A stretch of DNA of 45,588 bases from an uncultured Proteiniphilum sp. (GTDB lineage Bacteria > Bacteroidota > Bacteroidia > Bacteroidales > Dysgonomonadaceae): the NCBI GenBank assembly GCA_927407015.1, contig CAKMJT010000053.1:1-45588 (forward strand). The letters are read 5' to 3'. Below, piece by piece: positions 25,770 through 33,203 of the stretch (its first letter is position 1; each line of letters begins with the position of its first letter). The position numbers and the translations under genes are program-made. Below the pieces are notes generated by a model that did not search any database, was not told where the DNA came from, and saw only the letters and a program-made list of their open reading frames with translations.

Positions 25770-26207
25770 TCAAACTTCTACTGTCTCAATACCTTTGCCG
25801 AAAGAAGCCAACTGTTTCAACCTGACAATACTCATCGGATCTGCTCTCACCGCGTTGATGGTCTCTTTATCTGCAGGAATCAGCGATCTCGACTCAATGA
25901 ACAGATAATACCCCTTGTCGTAAACGATGATAAATGATATGCGGTTGTCTTTCAGAGTTTTGATTTCAACACCTTCCTTGATAAGCAGTTCGATGGAATT
26001 GAACTCTCCGTAACCCTGTCTGAATGTCTGGGCATCAAAATCTACCAGGATATGGATGCCTATTTTCTTTTCGTTGGCACGATGGATCGACAATATCGCA
26101 TCAGCGATCTCCCGATGAAACAGGGGCATCGAAACGAAAAGCTCTTTTTTTGTTGATTTGATGATATTTGCTAAATCATTTTGTGTAAGTGATTCAAAGT
26201 ATTTCAT
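25770..26207 (-). CDS. Phospholipase-D-like fold protein without HKD motif (145 aa)
   Basis: The strand-helix order matches one half of a PLD-like domain: STKKELFVSMPLFHREIADAIL (about 18-39), KIGIHILVDFDAQTFRQGYGE (about 48-68), LLIKEGVEIKTL (about 73-84), then ISFIIVYDKGYYLFIES (about 88-104). The catalytic HxK(x)4D motif is absent, so it is probably a binding or regulatory version. It stands between the VWA gene (80 bases upstream) and the 46-aa gene. The family call is by pattern and could be wrong. Confidence 0.55.
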   Translation of the reverse strand: MKYFESLTQNDLANIIKSTKKELFVSMPLFHREIADAILSIHRANEKKIGIHILVDFDAQTFRQGYGEFNSIELLIKEGVEIKTLKDNRISFIIVYDKGYYLFIESRSLIPADKETINAVRADPMSIVRLKQLASFGKGIETVEV

Positions 26208-26287
26208 GTAATTTTTTTAATTGTTATTATTGTCGGAAGAGCTGCATTATGAAAAGTCCTTATTTTAAGTTCTCCCCGATTATTCAT

Positions 26288-26932
26288 TCAATCCTCATCT
26301 TTTCCCAGATCACACATGAAATCATTCCACATGCTGTTTTGATCTTTATCCGAATCTGCCATCCTGAACCGTACCGTATGGTCTGAGATCACATCAAATT
26401 TCTTTTTCATGTCCATCTTTTTCGATGAAACCTTGTGTCTGAGTCCAAGTGTATCGGCATCAGCAAAATTTTCCAGGTCAGCACCCAGATAAATGAACTG
26501 CCATTTTTCACTTTCTTCGAGCTTCTGGATCATCTGCTTTACTTTTCTGGTTTCATATTCTCTCGACGCGTTTTCCTGACCGTCGGTGATGATGACCATC
26601 ATCACCATCGATGCCATATGTTCTCTTTTGGAATATTTGGCTTGATTCTCGATATCGGTGATTGCATTCCCTATGGTATCATACAAAGCCGTGAGACCAC
26701 CGGGAGCATAATCCCCGCTGGTCAATGGCCGAATCTTTTCAATGGGCAGATCATTCAGAATCCGACTCCAGTAACTGTTAAACTTGTACAGAGAGACGGT
26801 GATCTTACCCTGGTGCTGTAATTTCTGTTGTTCGATGAAATTGTTGAATCCGCCTATCACATCAGATTCCGTTCCCTGCATGGATCCGCTTTCGTCAATC
26901 ACGAAAATGATTTTCAAATAATTCTCTTTCAT
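26288..26932 (-). CDS. Von Willebrand factor A domain protein (214 aa)
   Basis: The protein is a single VWA domain. The MIDAS metal site is visible as DESGS near residues 13-17, the Thr in the GGLTALYD segment near 78-85, and TDGQEN near 112-117. There is no signal peptide, so it acts in the cytoplasm. Such stand-alone VWA proteins usually bind partner proteins, often ATPases or tellurium-type stress proteins. Here the partner is unknown; the obvious candidates are the adjacent 357-residue and PLD-like proteins. A TACATTTG promoter element and a TTCACAAGCCTTGTGA palindrome lie upstream. Confidence 0.88.
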   Translation of the reverse strand: MKENYLKIIFVIDESGSMQGTESDVIGGFNNFIEQQKLQHQGKITVSLYKFNSYWSRILNDLPIEKIRPLTSGDYAPGGLTALYDTIGNAITDIENQAKYSKREHMASMVMMVIITDGQENASREYETRKVKQMIQKLEESEKWQFIYLGADLENFADADTLGLRHKVSSKKMDMKKKFDVISDHTVRFRMADSDKDQNSMWNDFMCDLGKDED

Positions 26933-26960
26933 ATCTTTGCTGTTCTAAATGTTTGTGCAG

Positions 26961-26968
26961 CAAATGTA
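26961..26968 (-). promoter_or_regulatory. -7 promoter element of the VWA gene
   Basis: The minus strand reads TACATTTG, a full TAnnTTTG match, 28 bases upstream of the VWA start codon. The palindrome at 26995-27010 lies about 26 bases further upstream. Confidence 0.5.
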
Positions 26969-26994
26969 TGTTTATTAACCACCGAGCGGGGAGT

Positions 26995-27010
26995 TTCACA
27001 AGCCTTGTGA
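26995..27010. promoter_or_regulatory. Palindrome TTCACAAGCCTTGTGA, copy 1
   Basis: This 16-base near-perfect palindrome lies 62 bases upstream of the VWA start codon and covers the last codons of the 357-residue protein. An identical 16-base copy lies upstream of that protein's own gene (28144-28159). Two identical palindromes in matching positions suggest one regulator for both genes. Confidence 0.6.
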
Positions 27011-28069
27011 TCCGGAGGGTTGCTCCTGGATGACCAGCTCCCTGTCAAGAGTGATTTTCTTGGGTGTACCCCGCTCTCCTGTGATGTGGTAGTTTTCCGC
27101 AATCTCTTTCGATACGTTTCTCAGGAATGCGATTCTTATCAGGGAACATTTCTCATTTACCGAGTTGTCGTACGGGTCGGTCATTCGTATGATACTTTCC
27201 CTGGCTTTATCAGGACTCTCACGAAGTGTGATGTTTTTGTATAAGTTCATCAGCTCTGCCCGGTAGGAGGGCAACTCTTTGAAAAGGATGCCTTCCGGGT
27301 GTTTCAGGAACAACAGGTAGAGGGCTTTCGACAATGGACTCATCTTCACCTCTTTCATTTCATAATCCATCAGGTAGATCTTGTAATCTTGTGTGATTCT
27401 CATGCGACTCAGTTTGCGGGTTGTTTTTTGTAGCTCTTCAAGGAATTCAATCAGTTTCGACAGGTATCCCGCTTCTTGCAACTTATTGATACTTTCCATG
27501 AGATCTCCTGGAACTTTGAATGCAATCCTGTCGAAATTTGCGTCTGCAAGGTCATTTCCATATTCTTCTCCCGCTTCTTCAGAAAATATGCCGGAGATAG
27601 TATCATCCCCCATGCTGAACATGATGTTGGAATCTTGCTCCTCAAGGATTTCATGCTTTTTTCTTATCCATTCTATTTTTTCGAGAATTGCATCAATCTG
27701 TTTGGACAGATGTTCAAGGGTGATCTCACCCGAAGAGGATTCGAGTTCAAAACCATGCCCCTCATCTTCCGTTTGATAGATGTAGACAAATGCCGGTCTA
27801 TCGGTAATGATGTCGTATTGCTTTTTGATTTGGTGAGTAAGCTCCCTTAGATCAGCATCAGCGTAATTGCCTATGTAAGGGTGATTGTAAGACATCATAC
27901 TCTGAAAACCCTTATCCAGGAGTAGCTTTGGCAGATAAATAAATGTTATCCCGGCCTCTTTCCTGAATCGATTGTGAATGAATGAATAATTTTTAGCGAT
28001 AGCCTGGTTAAATGGATCATCGTCACCGGATGTAAGGTAAATGATCGCTTCTGATTCGTATGGATGCAT
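26996..28069 (-). CDS. Hypothetical protein with conserved Bacteroidota C-terminal domain (357 aa)
   Basis: No named family is recognised. The N-terminal part (about 1-120) has alternating strands and helices (EAIIYLTSGDDDPFN, ITFIYLPKLLLDKGF). The middle is acidic (about 120-180). The C-terminal part (about 235-350) carries MSPLSKALYLLFLKHPEGILFKEL, then DPYDNSVNEKCSLIRIAF and YHITGERGTPKKITLDRELV, a block I associate with hypothetical proteins of many Bacteroidota, possibly a winged-helix-like unit. It heads the five-gene minus-strand group with the VWA and PLD-like genes. The palindrome at 28144-28159 lies upstream of its start. Confidence 0.7.
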   Translation of the reverse strand: MHPYESEAIIYLTSGDDDPFNQAIAKNYSFIHNRFRKEAGITFIYLPKLLLDKGFQSMMSYNHPYIGNYADADLRELTHQIKKQYDIITDRPAFVYIYQTEDEGHGFELESSSGEITLEHLSKQIDAILEKIEWIRKKHEILEEQDSNIMFSMGDDTISGIFSEEAGEEYGNDLADANFDRIAFKVPGDLMESINKLQEAGYLSKLIEFLEELQKTTRKLSRMRITQDYKIYLMDYEMKEVKMSPLSKALYLLFLKHPEGILFKELPSYRAELMNLYKNITLRESPDKARESIIRMTDPYDNSVNEKCSLIRIAFLRNVSKEIAENYHITGERGTPKKITLDRELVIQEQPSGSQGL

Positions 28070-28143
28070 AGTGTAATTAGATTAAGAAGCTATAAAGTTA
28101 GGATAATTTTGTTTCTAACCGGTGGAAATCCTCATTTGATTAC

Positions 28144-28159
28144 TTCACAAGCCTTGTGA
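28144..28159. promoter_or_regulatory. Palindrome TTCACAAGCCTTGTGA, copy 2
   Basis: Identical to 26995-27010 and located 75 bases upstream of the start codon of the 357-residue protein. A weaker -7 element, TAACTTTA on the minus strand (28093-28100), lies between the palindrome and the gene. Confidence 0.6.
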
Positions 28160-28226
28160 AAGTTGATGGGATGATCCACTATAAGATACTTTTGTCGTAA
28201 ATATTTCGTACCCTTTAAAATTAAGA

Positions 28227-28559
28227 ATGATGGTAAAGTATTGTTTTAATTACAGCGATTTTGTGACTGCAATGAAACTTGTCAAACAGATTGGGAAACC
28301 TCTAGGGAAACCATTATCGAAAAAAACTCGTGTTGCGATAACCAAGGAAAATGAAAAACTGTGTTCGTTAAAAGTATCTGCATTGAATCAGTTAATTGAT
28401 GCAGAGATCACAGGAAATGGGACCATTGAAATCTCAATTATTCTTCTGTTGAAAATATTATCAACCTACAAAGGATCAAAAATTTTCACAATCGAAGCTA
28501 TTTCTGATACCCAGTCCCTGATTAACGGAACATTTAAAATTAATACAATAAACTATTAA
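28227..28559 (+). CDS. Short protein resembling domain I of the DNA sliding clamp (110 aa)
   Basis: The strand-helix order follows the first domain of DnaN: FNYSDFVTAMKLVKQIGK near residues 7-24 (the clamp helix), LCSLKVSALNQLIDAEI near 46-62, then GNGTIEISIILLLKIL near 63-78, KIFTIEAIS and a final strand GTFKI. A normal clamp has three such domains and about 370 residues, so this would be a lone domain. The resemblance is by eye and identity is low. It lies divergent from the VWA group and next to the integrase relic. The ATG at 28230 is an alternative start. Confidence 0.45.
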   Translation: MMVKYCFNYSDFVTAMKLVKQIGKPLGKPLSKKTRVAITKENEKLCSLKVSALNQLIDAEITGNGTIEISIILLLKILSTYKGSKIFTIEAISDTQSLINGTFKINTINY

Positions 28560-28665
28560 TGCAGACAGGTTTTCAAGTGTATCAATACCACGTAATGAAT
28601 TTCACTTATTCAATCGATCTTTATATAAGCATATTAATTGTAAATTTATAACAATAGATGATATC

Positions 28666-28830
28666 TTATTTTATAGTTATGTACTTCTTCTCTGGATTCA
28701 ACTGCCTCGAATTGATCTCTAGTCTCTTCTTCGCAGTCAGGTTAACATAGCCGGCCGTGACGTCTTTCCTTGTGCTGTGTCTGACCAACTTTCGGACTAC
28801 GATCAAAACTGTCTTAATAATTGCAACCCA
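28666..28830 (-). pseudogene. Relic of a tyrosine recombinase C-terminus
   Basis: The minus strand encodes VRKLVRHSTRKDVTAGY followed by VNLTAKKRLEINS and RQLNPEKKYITIK then a stop (28666-28668). This aligns with the end of the intact integrase at 4713-6128 (VKQMVGHSTAKNVTAGY, PKKRREINSKLMNP). The His-Ser-Thr box and the nucleophile Tyr are kept, but the rest of the catalytic domain is missing: upstream of about 28806 the similarity fades. It is the dead integrase of a second, older element in the same orientation. Confidence 0.88.
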
Positions 28831-29073
28831 AAGACCTGGATACGTTGACTTTTTTCGAGGGACCTTCGCCTGACATACGAGGGTGCCACTCCGTTATTAT
28901 ACGGAGAGGTTATGGAGTGGGTATGGAGTGGTATAAGCCCAATACCTGTCCAGATGAGAGGCAATACTCACCCTGTTCTTTTCACGGCTGTTGCAGATCG
29001 AATAGGAAAATAAATATCATCTGATGCAACATATTCGTTTGTTGTGCATCTATTAGATATAATGAATCATCTG
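28831..29073. other. Gene-poor gap after the recombinase relic
   Basis: No gene is supported. I looked for a second copy of the tRNA-Gly 3' half here and did not find one. GATGCAACA near 29023 and TGTTGTGCATC near 29039 form an imperfect stem upstream of the small lipoprotein gene. Confidence 0.4.
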
Positions 29074-29376
29074 ATGAAACGAATCATGTATTTACTATTC
29101 TTCATTATTCCCTTTATTGCCGGCTGTGAAAAGGAAAACAGCCTGGATCTGCATTACCTACAGGTAAGAGAGGTAGCATGGAATTCGCTTAGCAGCCAGG
29201 AAAGAGCCACGGTGATCACCGACTGGAAGAAGGCAACGGTTACCGGGACATCGTATCAGGAGAAAAGTGCCTATTCCGTCACGTTCAACACCCGCGATGA
29301 TGCCTTGCTGGGGCCAATCATCGTCTATGTAGATGCAAAAACGTTTGTAGTAATCGGGCAAGGATTAAGAGCATAG
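29074..29376 (+). CDS. Small lipoprotein (100 aa)
   Basis: The signal peptide MKRIMYLLFFIIPFIAGC ends in a lipobox with Cys at about residue 18. The mature part (about 80 residues) contains the segments AWNSLSSQERATVITDWKKA and FNTRDDALLGPIIVYVDAKTFVVIGQGLR, an arrangement of one helix and several strands. No family is named with confidence; small periplasmic proteins of this type are common in Bacteroidota. The frame is open from a GTG at 29044, but the ATG at 29074 gives the proper signal peptide. A terminator follows directly. Confidence 0.75.
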   Translation: MKRIMYLLFFIIPFIAGCEKENSLDLHYLQVREVAWNSLSSQERATVITDWKKATVTGTSYQEKSAYSVTFNTRDDALLGPIIVYVDAKTFVVIGQGLRA

Positions 29377-29390
29377 AAGATAGATATGTC

Positions 29391-29414
29391 TCCCCGGTGG
29401 GGAAATCTTTTTTT
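29391..29414 (+). terminator. Intrinsic terminator after the small lipoprotein
   Basis: TCCCC (29391-29395) pairs with GGGGA (29399-29403) around a 3-base loop, followed by AATC and a run of seven T. Confidence 0.75.
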
Positions 29415-29774
29415 GTATCCCTGCAAATAAAAGGGGTGAAATCGTCACGCGATTCACCCCATCATGAAAAAAGAATAGTGTAAGCTTATTACGTCATTTA
29501 TGTTAACTCAGAAAAATACCGGTATGTTCAGGAAGTGTCGTTTTCGTTACCGGTATATTTCCTGTAGATTGAAGTCTTCTGGACTTGTGAGCTCCTACTG
29601 AACAGTCCCTGCATCTCTTCCTGTTCAGTGGGACTGGAATAGGAAGAAATTCATCTGGTCCTGACCCTGGGAATCGTACATCTATTCTCCTACGTAAAGG
29701 AGAAAACCATTAATTTATAGCCTACTTAGCTAAATTATACGATTTCCCGAAATTTACGCGCATTCATTAATCCG
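29415..29774. other. Gene-free region with several hairpins
   Basis: No gene is supported. A long stem with one bulge lies at 29433-29460 (GGGGTGAA with TTCACCCC). ACTGAACAG (29597-29605) pairs with CTGTTCAGT (29621-29629). TTCTCCT (29685-29691) pairs with AGGAGAA (29698-29704). A small RNA or untranslated leader is possible, but I cannot support one. Confidence 0.5.
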
Positions 29775-30233
29775 TTAAAGTGAATCTCTCAGCGCTTTGA
29801 TCCTGTCGTGTGAAAATTTGATTTCCGATTGTTGCCGGGAAATAACAGCTTTCTGTTCTAACGTGAGGTCCTCATACCGAAGTGCGTCTTCATACGCATG
29901 GAGTGCGGCATCCTCTCCATTTTCACAATTGTCGAGGATTACCTTTCGATCGCTGCCCGAGAAAAATGCCTTCACATCCATCCAGGCACGGTATATTTTT
30001 CCCGTCAAATTGGTTCCGTCTGGCGTTGTCCCTCCGAGGCGCGTTAGCAGCGTAATCAATTCTGACCGGAAAAGAGTGCTTTGGTCTATCCGCTCTGTGA
30101 AGAGCACCCTCAGATCACCGTCACTATCAGCCAATTCTTCAATGGCCTTCTGATAACCGTCGATCCTGTCATTATTGATTAAAATAAGATCACTTAAAAT
30201 CTCAATCTGTTGTTCAAATTTTTCCATAATCAT
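29775..30233 (-). CDS. PA2169-family four-helix-bundle protein (DUF2383), 152 aa
   Basis: The length and helical pattern fit the PA2169/DUF2383 ferritin-like group: EILSDLILINNDRIDGYQKAIEEL near the N-terminus, FRSELITLLTRLGG near 55-68, the short GKIYRAWMDVKAFFSGSDR near 80-98 and a final CENGEDAALHAYEDAL helix. The function is unknown. Such genes sit in stress-type clusters, as here beside topoisomerase IB and CsbD. A second Met two codons inside (30227) is equally possible as start. Confidence 0.85.
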   Translation of the reverse strand: MIMEKFEQQIEILSDLILINNDRIDGYQKAIEELADSDGDLRVLFTERIDQSTLFRSELITLLTRLGGTTPDGTNLTGKIYRAWMDVKAFFSGSDRKVILDNCENGEDAALHAYEDALRYEDLTLEQKAVISRQQSEIKFSHDRIKALRDSL

Positions 30234-30405
30234 TCCTTTTTTTTATGTTTGAAAATAAAACTAATTGAATGTCCGGACATTTTTGTAACAAAATATTTTT
30301 TCAGATTGTTCATGGATGAACAAAAAACGGTCATTTTTCTCGCATCACATACGTGCATGATAACACATATCTACTTATTTTTGAGTGATTTTTCAGATAG
30401 CCGGA

Positions 30406-31524
30406 TTACAAAGGTGTTTGTCCTTTTTCCAAAAGAGAAAGCAACAGCTTCTCTTCCTTCGTAAGCTCTGTATTGTGGTCTTTTTCACCGAAGGCATCAC
30501 TTGTGTCCCGCAAGTCGTGGAGGGTACCATCCTCATACATGCTGATGATGAGCGGATGAACATAATATTTCCTGCATACCGAACGGGTGTTTCCCAGTAA
30601 TGACGCTACTTTGTCGAGTGTCTCCACTACTTTATTCCTGATCTCCATCTTCGTTTCTAAAGGACCGGCTTCCAGAAATAACAGAAAGGCATTGACCGTA
30701 CCGGCCCAGGTACGGAAATCTTTCGAGGTAAAATCTGCCCCACCGATTTTCCTGATGTAGGTATTTACCATGCCCGAATCGATAGTTTGCCGTTGACCTT
30801 CTTCATCATAATACTGAAATAATACCTTGCCGGGTATCTCTTTGCAGCGTTGCACAATGTTCGCCAGCCTGCGATCGCGCAGACTGATATCGTGATAAAC
30901 ACCTTTCTTGCCCTTGAAGGATAAACGAAGGGTATGCCCCTTGATATCGATATGCCTGTCCTTAAGTGTGGTGAGGCCGAAGGTTCCATTCAGTTTTTCG
31001 TAGACATGGTTCCCCACCCTGATGTTGGTACTCTCCATCAGGCTTACCACAGCAGCCAGTACTTTCTCCCGGGGTAGTCCTCTGCGAGCCAGATCTTTTT
31101 CCACTTGACTCCTGATCTCCGGCAAGGAACGACCGAATCGGATCATACGGTCAAATTTACTGTGGTTTCTCAATGATATCCATGCAGGATGATAGATGTA
31201 TTGCTTCCGTCCCTTCCCATCAAAGCCCGTCACCTGTAAATGACCGTTTTCACGGGGACAGATCCAAACATCTGACCATGCCGGGGGGATAACCAGCCGC
31301 CGGATTCTATCCAGTACTTTCTTGTTTATCATTTCTTTTCCGTTCCGGAAATAACGGAAGGTATTACCGTGTTTCTCGCGTGTAATGCCGGGAGTTTCTC
31401 CATCATTCACGTAAACGAGATCGATAGCCTTCGCTGCCTCTGCCGGATGGCTCACTAATGGGCCCATTATCTCCGGAGGCAGTTGATTGATTGTTTTCTC
31501 TGTTGTAACTATTTCTTTCATCAT
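30406..31524 (-). CDS. DNA topoisomerase IB (about 372 aa)
   Basis: A poxvirus/bacterial type IB topoisomerase that relaxes supercoils by a 3'-phosphotyrosine intermediate. Markers are DGETPGITREKHGNTFRYF, then IPPAWSDVWICP, then QVTGFDGKGRKQYIYHPAW in the N-terminal domain. The catalytic domain has LMESTNIRVGN (first catalytic Arg), LSFKGKKG (catalytic Lys), KDFRTWAGT (second Arg) and the Tyr in SVCRKYYVHPLI near the C-terminus. The frame is open up to a GTG at 31614, but the ATGs at 31522-31524 or 31519-31521 give the usual family start. Present in many Bacteroidota with stress genes. Confidence 0.92.
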   Translation of the reverse strand: MMKEIVTTEKTINQLPPEIMGPLVSHPAEAAKAIDLVYVNDGETPGITREKHGNTFRYFRNGKEMINKKVLDRIRRLVIPPAWSDVWICPRENGHLQVTGFDGKGRKQYIYHPAWISLRNHSKFDRMIRFGRSLPEIRSQVEKDLARRGLPREKVLAAVVSLMESTNIRVGNHVYEKLNGTFGLTTLKDRHIDIKGHTLRLSFKGKKGVYHDISLRDRRLANIVQRCKEIPGKVLFQYYDEEGQRQTIDSGMVNTYIRKIGGADFTSKDFRTWAGTVNAFLLFLEAGPLETKMEIRNKVVETLDKVASLLGNTRSVCRKYYVHPLIISMYEDGTLHDLRDTSDAFGEKDHNTELTKEEKLLLSLLEKGQTPL

Positions 31525-31848
31525 GACATGCTTCAGGGGTAAATGATTGTTGATGGACATACTGTACGCTTGTATTTCCCTTCCCGTTAAACCATCCTGT
31601 GGACAAACAATCACAGATCAGGTTTTGTTTTGAAAGTGATTTTGAATTTACAACCACTGCCTACCCTGGCCGGGCTGGTCTTTGCCTTCAGAAAGAGATT
31701 AAGTCGATGGACTGGACTATATCCTATTAGTATTTAATCAGTAAATTCTAATTTAATTTTTTTATTGATTTATACACAAACTTTTCCGGAAAGGATCCCG
31801 TTTAACCCATAGAGTATCAACAAAGAGACTCTGTTAAATTTTTTGGTT

Positions 31849-32046
31849 ATGGATAATTTAAGAATCAAAGGTAAATGGAATCAGTTGAAAGGTCGCCTCA
31901 AACAAGAGTGGGCAGACCTCACAGATGATGACCTGCTGTACGTGGAAGGAGAAGAAGATGAACTGTATGGCAGGCTTCAGGAAAAAACCGGGAAAACAGC
32001 AGATGAACTGAATGATTGGTTCGATAAACAGCTGGATAATTTATAA
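31849..32046 (+). CDS. CsbD family stress protein (65 aa)
   Basis: A short hydrophilic helical protein with the CsbD pattern: [26 protein letters not shown] followed by a [19 protein letters not shown] segment. CsbD proteins are induced in general stress responses; their molecular role is not known. The ATG at 31849 is used because the earlier in-frame start is TTG. Two hairpins follow the stop codon. Confidence 0.9.
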   Translation: MDNLRIKGKWNQLKGRLKQEWADLTDDDLLYVEGEEDELYGRLQEKTGKTADELNDWFDKQLDNL

Positions 32047-32059
32047 CACAATTCCCCCT

Positions 32060-32124
32060 GTCTCCGCAAGGAGACAAAATAAACGGCCTCTTGCATTCAC
32101 CGAATGTGAGGGGTTTTGTTTTAT
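32060..32124 (+). terminator. Tandem hairpins ending the csbD transcript
   Basis: GTCTCC (32060-32065) pairs with GGAGAC (32070-32075). A second stem, CCTC-CATTC with GAATG-GAGG (about 32087-32112), is followed by TTTTGTTTTA, so the second is the likely terminator. Confidence 0.65.
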
Positions 32125-32189
32125 ACACCCTGATTCCTTACATACAGGATGGCGCAGTCAGCGAAAAGAATTTTGTAAAATATAATCCG

Positions 32190-32219
32190 TTTGATACCGC
32201 AAAATTGCCGGATATTTTG
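32190..32219 (+). promoter_or_regulatory. Candidate promoter of the ptb-buk operon
   Basis: TTTG (32190-32193) and TATTTTG (32213-32219) are 19 bases apart, close to the Bacteroidota -33/-7 arrangement with one base missing from TAnnTTTG. The ptb ATG follows about 39 bases later. Confidence 0.4.
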
Positions 32220-32257
32220 TTTATTTGTCAGTAAATTCTTTCAAAATAACAGCTGTT

Positions 32258-33160
32258 ATGATCCGCAATCTGAGTGATCTGATTCAACCATCGGTGCACC
32301 GTCGCCAACGAACGGTAGCTGTTGCTGCTGCTGAGGAGGTGCATCTGCTGAAAGCACTGCAGGAGGCGGTGAAGACGGTGGGTATTACGCCTCTGCTGAT
32401 AGGGAACGGGGAAGTGATCAGGCAGATGGCACAGTCGATTGATTTTGACCTGAGCCACATAGAGGTCGTCGACAACCGGGAGGGAGGGCCTCTCTCCGCT
32501 CGCCTCGCGGTGGAAAAAGTGAAAAACGGAGAGGCGGACATCATCATGAAAGGGTTTGTCAATACCTCCGATTTTCTGAAAGAAGTGCTGGACAGGGAGT
32601 CGGGGTTGCGGACCGATGCGATGATGAGCCATGTGACATTCTTCCAGTCGCCCTTCTACCATAAGATCCTCTGTGTGACCGATGTGGCGATGAATATCGC
32701 GCCCGATCTGGAGGCAAAGGCACAGATCATCCGTAACGCGGTGGAGGCCTGCCGACGTCTGGGAATAGAAAATCCCGGGGTAGCCGTCGTCGCAGCGGTG
32801 GAAAAGGTAAATCCCCTGATGGAGGCGACGGTGCACGCCGCCCTGCTGAAAGAGATGAACAGAGACGGCCGGCTGCAGGGATGTATCGTCGACGGTCCTT
32901 TTGCGGTCGATATCGCGGTGAACAGGGAGGCTGCCCGCCACAAGGGCATCGGCGGGGTTGTGGCCGGCAACTGTGATATCATCCTGGCGCCCGACATCGA
33001 AGCGGGCAACATGTTCTACAAGGCGCTCAACTTCCTGGGAGGAGCCATCTCGGCAGCCGTGGTGATGGGGGCGTCGGTACCGGTGGTGCTGACATCACGT
33101 GCGGATGACGAGCGGAGCAAGCTGCTCTCATTGGCTTTGGCTGCCTACATGGGCAAGTAA
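32258..33160 (+). CDS. ptb: Phosphate butyryltransferase (about 300 aa)
   Basis: It converts butyryl-CoA and phosphate to butyryl-phosphate and CoA, the first step of the kinase route to butyrate. The PTA/PTB family pattern is seen in ADIIMKGFVNTSDFLKEVL (about 86-104), CVTDVAMNIAPDLEAKAQI (about 137-155) and the C-terminal CDIILAPDIEAGNMFYKALNF block. Length is normal for Ptb. The ATG at 32258 (MIRNLSDL) is preferred to an in-frame TTG at 32225. buk follows after 43 bases. It could also accept branched acyl-CoAs, as some Ptb enzymes do. Confidence 0.92.
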   Translation: MIRNLSDLIQPSVHRRQRTVAVAAAEEVHLLKALQEAVKTVGITPLLIGNGEVIRQMAQSIDFDLSHIEVVDNREGGPLSARLAVEKVKNGEADIIMKGFVNTSDFLKEVLDRESGLRTDAMMSHVTFFQSPFYHKILCVTDVAMNIAPDLEAKAQIIRNAVEACRRLGIENPGVAVVAAVEKVNPLMEATVHAALLKEMNRDGRLQGCIVDGPFAVDIAVNREAARHKGIGGVVAGNCDIILAPDIEAGNMFYKALNFLGGAISAAVVMGASVPVVLTSRADDERSKLLSLALAAYMGK

Positions 33161-33203
33161 TGATTGATACGGACTATATCATCACACAAAAAAAAAGATA
33201 CAG

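Noticed and set aside
28821..29024. Plus-strand 67-residue frame
   Set aside because: Cys- and Pro-rich sequence with no domain, overlapping the end of the recombinase relic and leading into an untranslated region; no promoter or family support.
28801..29073. Second tRNA-Gly 3'-half copy as right border of the BREX island
   Set aside because: No stretch resembling the T arm and acceptor end at 6367-6391 was found near the recombinase relic.
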